Below, piece by piece: positions 24,837-30,065 of a DNA stretch of 30,065 nt. A program made the translations under genes and the position numbers. Every line of letters starts with the position of its first letter. Within the stretch, counting starts at the first letter, position 1. Source of the stretch: an uncultured Bacteroides sp. Its GTDB lineage: Bacteria; Bacteroidota; Bacteroidia; Bacteroidales; Bacteroidaceae. The notes beneath the pieces were generated by a model. The model had not been told where the DNA came from and did no database searches. It worked only from the letters and a program-made list of their open reading frames with translations. Where the stretch lies: NCBI GenBank assembly GCA_902388495.1, contig CABMPP010000040.1:1-30065 (forward strand), written 5' to 3'.

Positions 24837-26687
24837 TTACTGGTTGCTGTCGAAATCGCCTACGTAGCCGTTGTCGGCATTGTGCCATTCTTCTATCTCC
24901 ACGCCTTCGGGCACCAGGCGGTCGTTTACCACTGAAAGGTTGTAGCGGTAATGCGTGTCTTTCAGGCAGGCACAAGTGACGTTGCAACTGTAGGTGATGG
25001 TGAACGGATTGCCGTTGTCGGTGTCCGAGACTTCCAGCGTTAGGGCAATCATTCTGCTTCCTGTCTGTAATGGCGAAAAAACGGCACACCACGTATTGCC
25101 GGCAGCATCGGGGCGGAGGGGGTAGATGGTTTCCTCCTGTGTACCGCCACTGTAAATGCCTGTTCCTTTCAGGGTGAGCACTGTCTTGTCGGCGGCAAAG
25201 GTTATATCATGGGTTCCCGTCAGTGCCAGCGTGATGCGGCCATTCACATGGGTGAACTGGTTGGCCCCTGTAAATGCCAACAGTCCGGTACGGTCTGCTT
25301 TGATGCCGGACGGGGTTGCCAGGCGGTTGCTCAGGCGGAAGTTCTCTGTCGTGCGCTGGTCGGCACGGATGCCGTTGTAATCCAGCGGGTAGACGGCCGA
25401 GTAGGTGGCTGCGGACTCGAATGTGAATTCCGTTCCGGCTGTTACGCTCCAACTGTTTCCGTCCGCATTCAGCTGATAATCGCTGGTGGCTGTATTGCCA
25501 TTCTTGCTACGTGTGATACGGATTTTGTCGGCTGCTTTGAAGGCTTTACGGTCGTATGCCGTTCCGTCACTACCGGCTCTTGTGGCAGGAGTGTTACCTA
25601 TGCCGGCAAGCACCTGCAGTGGAGTACCTTCGGGCGGCATTTCCCCTCCCGAGGTGGTTCCTCCATCCTGCCAGCTTCCTATGTCTACCGTACCCAAGGT
25701 TATATTGCGGTTCCCCAGTATCAGATGATAGGTGTAACGGCTGCCTTTCGTCCAGGCTGCATCGAACAGTGTTCCCGCCTGAACGGTGTACTCACGCTCG
25801 TCGGCAGTATCGCCCGTCCTTCCCATTACTACTGTTACTGTGATGCTGTTACCGGCAGTAGCCACTTTGGGGATGACCAGTCCGTATGCCACTATGTTGG
25901 GTGAACCCGTTGAACCCGGACGCGCCGGATTACTGCTTGGAGTAAAGCTCAATTCGTCGGCAGCTGTTATATCTGTCAGGCTGCCGTCTGCCAGTGACAT
26001 CCTGCTGCTTGCTGCCGTAGCCTTGAACGGTGTGCCGCTACCGGCTTTCAGTGTGATGGATTTTACATAATCATATTCTGCGTCGGCCGGTCGGTCGGCT
26101 GCATTGTCCATCGTGAAGACTACTTGTGCCAGGGCATGCTGCAAATAAATATCCGGGGTGTACGATGTACGGCTTACGCTGATGGCTGCTTCCGATCCCG
26201 GTGTGCCGCTGGCGGAACCGTACAGATAGTCGGTTGTGGAGCAGGCGGTGGTGCTTGCGCCGTCAAAGGTCTGTGCGGCGGGAACGCTGACCGGTACGGT
26301 GGGTGCTGCAGATGCATTCCTTGTGATCGCCTGTGTGGCTGGCGACCAGGCATACAGCTGTCCTTCCACGGAGTTTACATAAACCGCAGGTGAGGTCGTC
26401 CATGGCTGTCCCGCAGTGGCAGGTGCGCTAAATACCGTACCTGCGTCCGGTGTTCCCGGGTATGTTGCATGGTCCGATGCGCGAGCCACGTAGATGCCGA
26501 CAGTGTTTATACGGTCTGCGGCCGCACCAATGCCGTTTACAATGGAGCGGCTGCAGGCGGTACCTGCGGTAGCTGTGGTGACACCGGGCTGCAGGGCGAC
26601 ACGCATCCCGTCTTCAACCGGAGACGTTTCTCCGGTACATCCCCCCAGGATAAGGGGGATGCAGAGGAGGATAAAGGTTTGCTTCAT
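24837..26687 (-). CDS. fim4: double fimbrillin (fused fim6-like and fim5-like units)
   Basis: A 616-residue lipoprotein about twice the usual fimbrillin length. Lipobox Cys17 (LGGCTGE) and SR motif at Arg47 (TACSRSIVNG). Residues 1-341 align with fim6 and end in DIGSWQDGG, the normal fimbrillin C-terminal Trp motif. A Gly/Pro linker follows (TTSGGEMPPEGTP, 345-357). Residues 358-616 align with fim5, including its own internal TR motif at Arg370 (TPATRAGS), and end in a second Trp motif (EIEEWHNAD). The second unit has no signal peptide. So it reads as two complete fimbrillin bodies joined in one chain. It is spaced 1 bp from fim3 and 15 bp from fim5. Confidence 0.83.
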   Translation of the reverse strand: MKQTFILLCIPLILGGCTGETSPVEDGMRVALQPGVTTATAGTACSRSIVNGIGAAADRINTVGIYVARASDHATYPGTPDAGTVFSAPATAGQPWTTSPAVYVNSVEGQLYAWSPATQAITRNASAAPTVPVSVPAAQTFDGASTTACSTTDYLYGSASGTPGSEAAISVSRTSYTPDIYLQHALAQVVFTMDNAADRPADAEYDYVKSITLKAGSGTPFKATAASSRMSLADGSLTDITAADELSFTPSSNPARPGSTGSPNIVAYGLVIPKVATAGNSITVTVVMGRTGDTADEREYTVQAGTLFDAAWTKGSRYTYHLILGNRNITLGTVDIGSWQDGGTTSGGEMPPEGTPLQVLAGIGNTPATRAGSDGTAYDRKAFKAADKIRITRSKNGNTATSDYQLNADGNSWSVTAGTEFTFESAATYSAVYPLDYNGIRADQRTTENFRLSNRLATPSGIKADRTGLLAFTGANQFTHVNGRITLALTGTHDITFAADKTVLTLKGTGIYSGGTQEETIYPLRPDAAGNTWCAVFSPLQTGSRMIALTLEVSDTDNGNPFTITYSCNVTCACLKDTHYRYNLSVVNDRLVPEGVEIEEWHNADNGYVGDFDSNQ

Positions 26688-26688
26688 A

Positions 26689-27762
26689 TCATTGGATGTC
26701 TAAATTGCCACCGGTGACTTCGCTCCAGGCAGTAACTTCTACTTTGGTAACCTCCAGTTTTGTTCCACTCAGCTTTACTGTATAAAGATTGTTGTTGCCG
26801 GGCTTCCACTTGCCTTCAGCATCTGCTTCAGTAGGGGCTTTGATCGCTGCGGTGTAGGTTGCTCCGTCAATAGTGAACACAGCTTCTATTTTACCATCTT
26901 GAATGGCGCTGTCAGTTATGGGCAATACCAGGATGCTGAGTTTTTTGGCTTCGCTTTCTGCTGTTCCTAAGGTATAAGTACCGGTAGTTATTGTACGGGT
27001 ATAGGTGGCAGCTGTAGCAGTATTCTGGGTAATTGCTCCTGTGGTAACATTCATCGTTGTTGAGGTACTTCCTTTTGATAATACTGAGCTCCCGTTCGTG
27101 TTTTTCAGAACAATCTGAGTCAAGTCTCCAGTTCCGTGATAATCGCTACTTTTGTATACGCGAAAGCTAACCATGGAGAGTGCATGTTTCATGGTGAGGG
27201 TAATGCTTTTGCTTGCATTCTGATTGCTTGCTGTTGTTGAAGTGGCATACATATAGTCTATTTCTCCATCGGCAGCAGCAATGGCATTGCCTGTTGCATT
27301 ATCAGCCACTGTAATTGCAGCAGAAGATTCCAGAACAGAAATCGGAATGGTGGAATTGGCTGTCACATCATCTTCACTGATCGGTTGGAAAGTTGTTCCA
27401 TCAGATTTATACGCCGGATAATAGGCATAAATAGTGGCTGTTTTATTGGTCAGGTAAATAAGATCTGACCCGGTGCTACTCCAGGAACCACTACTTAGCA
27501 GATATATAGCATGGTTATTGCTTTTTGCTTTGGTGTAATCGTCCCCCGCAGCATATACGGCCACATTCTGCATAATAGTGTTTTTGTTTGCAGTCTGCTC
27601 ACCTCCTTCTATCACGCTGCGCGTTATCGCCACAGTCGGTGCAATTTGTAATTCCACCGGTTCATTGCTCTCAATATCCTTTTCGCATCCTGTAGTGAGC
27701 AACATACAGGGGAGTGTCAGGCACAAATGCCATAAATTGTAATTCAGTTTTTTCATTATCAT
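26689..27762 (-). CDS. fim3: fimbrillin-family lipoprotein
   Basis: A 357-residue lipoprotein. Lipobox Cys26 (MLLTTGCEK); TR motif at Arg48 (VAITRSVIEGG). It belongs to the same subgroup as fim6 and the first half of fim4: VAVYAAGDDY, NHAIYLLSSGSWSSTG, TIYAYYPAY, STIPISVLES, IDYMYATS and MKHALSMVSFRVYKS occur in matching order. It ends VEVTAWSEVTGGN with the conserved Trp. Ser/Thr content is very high, as in shaft subunits exposed at the surface. Codon use is slightly more AT-rich than in fim4. Its TGA is followed after one base by the fim4 ATG, so translational coupling is likely. Confidence 0.82.
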   Translation of the reverse strand: MIMKKLNYNLWHLCLTLPCMLLTTGCEKDIESNEPVELQIAPTVAITRSVIEGGEQTANKNTIMQNVAVYAAGDDYTKAKSNNHAIYLLSSGSWSSTGSDLIYLTNKTATIYAYYPAYKSDGTTFQPISEDDVTANSTIPISVLESSAAITVADNATGNAIAAADGEIDYMYATSTTASNQNASKSITLTMKHALSMVSFRVYKSSDYHGTGDLTQIVLKNTNGSSVLSKGSTSTTMNVTTGAITQNTATAATYTRTITTGTYTLGTAESEAKKLSILVLPITDSAIQDGKIEAVFTIDGATYTAAIKAPTEADAEGKWKPGNNNLYTVKLSGTKLEVTKVEVTAWSEVTGGNLDIQ

Positions 27763-27789
27763 GTGTGTTTCTAACTATTTATCACTGTC

Positions 27790-28815
27790 CTACTCTCTGT
27801 CTCCTATTCCCAAGTCACCGGCTTCTACCAGTTTCCACGGTTCCACCGTGATAGAGGTGATGGAAAGAGTATAGTCGGAGAGGGTCAGAGTTATTACATG
27901 CGACATGCCTGCCTTCAGTATATCCGAAGGTTGGGCGTCGCCGTATATGATTTTTACATTATTATAAGTTCCCGTGGAAGTTTCTACGGTCAGTGTATAT
28001 TCAGTTTCTGCATTTTCACTTAGTGGCGGTAACATCAGGCTGCCCAGTTCTACGGGGGTAGTGTTCGCAACTTCATTGCTGCCATCCGCAGGCGTCAGTG
28101 ACAAACCGGCTGTACCGTCGGAAGGTGTACTGAATAACGGTTCTCCCGTTGCCAATGGAACTATTGCTTGCGCCTTGGCCTCGTTTACGGTTACTTTTAG
28201 GATCGTCACCGGCAAGCCTCCGCTTTTCTTCTTGCATGCCTTGAAGCGTATTCTGGTCAGCAGGTGGTTGAATGTGAGCGGTTTGTCCCTCTCTTTGAGT
28301 GTGTTATTGGAAAACCGTTCTCCGTCCCATTTGCACCCCTGCAGCTCATTGACATAAAGCAAGTCTTCCTGCCCGGTCAGGGTGTAAGTCACAGTACCGT
28401 CCTTAGGTACGGCCTCCGGAGCCCAGGCCACCAGATATAGATAATCGCCATAAGGGGGATAGACGGGAGCGGCTTTGCCGCCCTCCGTATTCCATGTTAT
28501 AACTCCCGATTTATCCACATCTGCCGTCCATATCCCTTCATTCTTCCCGTTCAGCGGCGTGTACCTGCCACTTTCCGAGGAGAAGGCCACGGAAGCCTTA
28601 AATGCTTCTCCCGACTCGGTGCGGGTCACAGTGGCGGCAGCAGAACCTTCGAGTGCACCGCCGCGGGCGAATAGCTGCACGGGTATGGCTTCCTCCGTCA
28701 GAGGCACCTCGCCGCTGTCGCTATCTGTACAACCTGCTGCAAGTCCCGAAAGTGCCGCAAGCCCGAGCAAACAGCCGACCGGTAAAAGCGTCCTTAGTTT
28801 CCGTTTCATAATCAT
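27790..28815 (-). CDS. fim2: fimbrillin-family lipoprotein
   Basis: A 341-residue lipoprotein with lipobox Cys29 (SGLAAGCTD) and TR motif at Arg65 (ATVTRTESGE). Central blocks are GDYLYLVAWAPEAVP, GQEDLLYVNELQG and PLTFNHLLTRIRFKAC; the C-terminus has ITVEPWKLVEAGDLG. These blocks occur in the same order in fim1 (SHLVAVAPDG; GQQDVMYAEAVD; LNLTFDHLTTQLNFQV), so fim1 and fim2 are paralogues. Of the two, fim2 has the longer gap between lipid Cys and TR motif (36 residues). It follows fim1 by 18 bp and precedes fim3 by 27 bp. Confidence 0.82.
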   Translation of the reverse strand: MIMKRKLRTLLPVGCLLGLAALSGLAAGCTDSDSGEVPLTEEAIPVQLFARGGALEGSAAATVTRTESGEAFKASVAFSSESGRYTPLNGKNEGIWTADVDKSGVITWNTEGGKAAPVYPPYGDYLYLVAWAPEAVPKDGTVTYTLTGQEDLLYVNELQGCKWDGERFSNNTLKERDKPLTFNHLLTRIRFKACKKKSGGLPVTILKVTVNEAKAQAIVPLATGEPLFSTPSDGTAGLSLTPADGSNEVANTTPVELGSLMLPPLSENAETEYTLTVETSTGTYNNVKIIYGDAQPSDILKAGMSHVITLTLSDYTLSITSITVEPWKLVEAGDLGIGDRE

Positions 28816-28833
28816 AATACGAATTCAGACGGG

Positions 28834-29841
28834 TTAGTCTAAATCGGCAGAGCCGGGAGTGCCTTCCACCCATTTGTTTACTGTAGCCGTGGCTACAATG
28901 GATGCGGCTCCGGTCACAGCTTCGGGTTCCTTTACGTTCAGGGTTATCAGGTGCGACTGTCCTTTAACGGTGGTCAGGTCACTGTCCCCGTTCTTGATGG
29001 GTATGTTGACGAAACTCAAGTCCGTACCGCCCACGGTGAGCACTACATCCACCATCACGCTTCCGGCAGCGTATATCATTACCGGATTACCGGTTTTAGC
29101 CTCCGTTGCATTCAGGGCTATATTGGATATACCCGGTACATTCAGTGAAGAGGCTGCTGTCCAGGTTACGCTTCCATCAGCTGCATCCACCGCTTGCGGA
29201 AGCTGGGCGTTCTGAACAGAAATGCCTTTCACGAGCACTGCCTTGTTGTCCCATTCACCGGTGCCGGCGGCTTCGGTCAGTTTCACTTGGAAATTCAGTT
29301 GTGTAGTGAGGTGGTCGAAAGTCAGGTTAAGCGGACTTATCGGGGAGCTCTCGCTGCCTGCATCCACAGCTTCGGCGTACATCACGTCCTGCTGGCCGTC
29401 CACATTCTTCATGGTTACTGCCGTGCCGGAAGATGCCAGGGTACCGTCAGGAGCTACAGCCACCAGATGTGACTTGACAGTGGTGGAAGGATTGTTGGTG
29501 TTGTCATAATAGAGTGTCGGATTCAAGGTCACTGCTGCATTCGCACCTGCTTTGAAGGAGGCTGTGGAGACATTGGCACGGTCGCTCAATGTTCCGCTGG
29601 TTATGCTGTTTGCTTTTTTAGCAACAAAGCCCGTCCAGTCGGCTGTATTTCCGTCGCACATCAGCACTGTGGCTGTCACGTCACTTCCTTCTACGACTGC
29701 CGCACGTGTTGTTCCCTGCACGCTCTGTCCTATCCGGATCGCTTTTGCATTAACCGGTGTTTCCGGTGTACCCATGTTCTCACTCTCACTGCATCCGGCT
29801 GCCAGAAGCGCCAATACTGCTAAACCAATTCTTGTTTTCAT
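28834..29841 (-). CDS. fim1: fimbrillin-family lipoprotein, first gene of the operon
   Basis: A 335-residue lipoprotein with lipobox Cys17 (LLAAGCSES). The TR motif lies at Arg46 (QGTTRAAVVEG), the same residue number as the Arg after which P. gingivalis FimA is cut. Blocks shared with fim2 are SHLVAVAPDG, GQQDVMYAEAV and LNLTFDHLTTQLNFQV; it ends ATVNKWVEGTPGSADLD. It is the first gene of the nine and so, if one promoter drives all, would be the most expressed. That fits a major shaft subunit, which is inference. The leader directly upstream is A/T-rich, as usual for Bacteroides translation starts. Confidence 0.83.
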   Translation of the reverse strand: MKTRIGLAVLALLAAGCSESENMGTPETPVNAKAIRIGQSVQGTTRAAVVEGSDVTATVLMCDGNTADWTGFVAKKANSITSGTLSDRANVSTASFKAGANAAVTLNPTLYYDNTNNPSTTVKSHLVAVAPDGTLASSGTAVTMKNVDGQQDVMYAEAVDAGSESSPISPLNLTFDHLTTQLNFQVKLTEAAGTGEWDNKAVLVKGISVQNAQLPQAVDAADGSVTWTAASSLNVPGISNIALNATEAKTGNPVMIYAAGSVMVDVVLTVGGTDLSFVNIPIKNGDSDLTTVKGQSHLITLNVKEPEAVTGAASIVATATVNKWVEGTPGSADLD

Positions 29842-29862
29842 TTTTACGTTTGTTTTTAATTA

Positions 29863-29888
29863 ATATGATTAATATTGATATGATTAAT
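29863..29888. repeat. 11-bp direct repeat in the fimbrillin operon leader
   Basis: ATATGATTAAT occurs at 29863-29873 and 29878-29888, a 15-bp spacing, 22-47 bp upstream of the fim1 ATG. It could be a regulator site or simple AT-rich sequence. A weak -7-like TAAACTTG (29913-29906, minus strand) lies just upstream; it has one mismatch to TAnnTTTG. Confidence 0.35.
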
Positions 29889-29949
29889 TTCTTATTTAAG
29901 TTTCGCAAGTTTATATGGAGGCTGTTAAATGATAATTTAGCGCAGCAAA

Positions 29950-30065
29950 GCCTGAAAGGCGTTCATCTATCAGCCCAGGGCAACGCCCTGGGTAATAATG
30001 CACTCCTATCTCTGCGCCCTGAAAGGGCAAAAGCCCGTTATACAATCTTATGCCCTTTCAGGGCG
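29950..30065. repeat. Cluster of REP-like palindromes
   Basis: Three inverted repeats follow one another. GCCT-gaa-AGGC lies at 29950-29960. CCCAGGGC-aac-GCCCTGGG lies at 29974-29992. The third is a perfect 15-bp pair, CGCCCTGAAAGGGCA (30015-30029) and TGCCCTTTCAGGGCG (30051-30065), with 21 bp between. The last arm ends at the window edge. No gene is seen here. Similar GCCCTGAAAGGGC strings are, as I recall, dispersed between genes in Bacteroides genomes. Confidence 0.7.

Overview
The window looks like a chromosomal segment of a Bacteroides-type gut anaerobe (order Bacteroidales). The evidence is the repeated Bacteroides promoter element TAnnTTTG in front of genes, A-rich leaders instead of strong Shine-Dalgarno sites, S46 dipeptidyl-peptidases, an anaerobic sulfatase-maturating enzyme, a stand-alone MetH activation domain, and a long run of fimbrillin-type lipoproteins. 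I cannot name the species from sequence alone.

Left part (1-9.7 kb). A three-gene minus-strand unit encodes anSME/ChuR, DPP7 and DPP11 and ends at a strong hairpin at 14-48. The two peptidases can be told apart by the S1 specificity residue: Gly in the upstream gene, Arg673 in the downstream one. A divergent DUF4369 lipoprotein gene converges on a plsC-like acyltransferase; one hairpin contains both stop codons. Next comes an ECF sigma factor - membrane protein - metallophosphoesterase unit.

Middle (9.7-17.7 kb). Housekeeping genes dominate. A minus-strand cluster carries a DPM1-type glycosyltransferase, dihydroorotase (pyrC) and the MetH reactivation-domain protein. Divergent to it is mfd, the transcription-repair coupling factor. 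A MntA/HepT-type toxin-antitoxin pair follows with its own near-consensus promoter; the hepT gene is split by a one-base frameshift at a T6 run. A small outer-membrane beta-barrel gene overlaps the hepT 3' end.

Right part (17.9-29.8 kb). Nine consecutive minus-strand genes encode secreted lipoproteins of the fimbrillin clan (type V pilus-like). Order of transcription is 29841 down to 17902. Gaps are mostly 1-27 bp, except one 416-bp gap filled by a 41/42-bp GC-rich tandem repeat. The proteins fall into visible subgroups: fim1/fim2; fim3, the first half of fim4, and fim6; fim5 and the second half of fim4; fim7; and the DUF4906-like fim8 and fim9. The last gene ends in a FISUMP-like domain and is the best tip-adhesin candidate. 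Each protein carries a Thr/Ser-Arg motif 22-61 residues after the lipid cysteine, where Arg-specific maturation occurs in Porphyromonas fimbrillins.

The right edge (29.95-30.065 kb) is a cluster of palindromic repeats of REP-like type. The most unusual items are the repeat that splits the pilus operon, the double fimbrillin fim4, and the frameshifted hepT.
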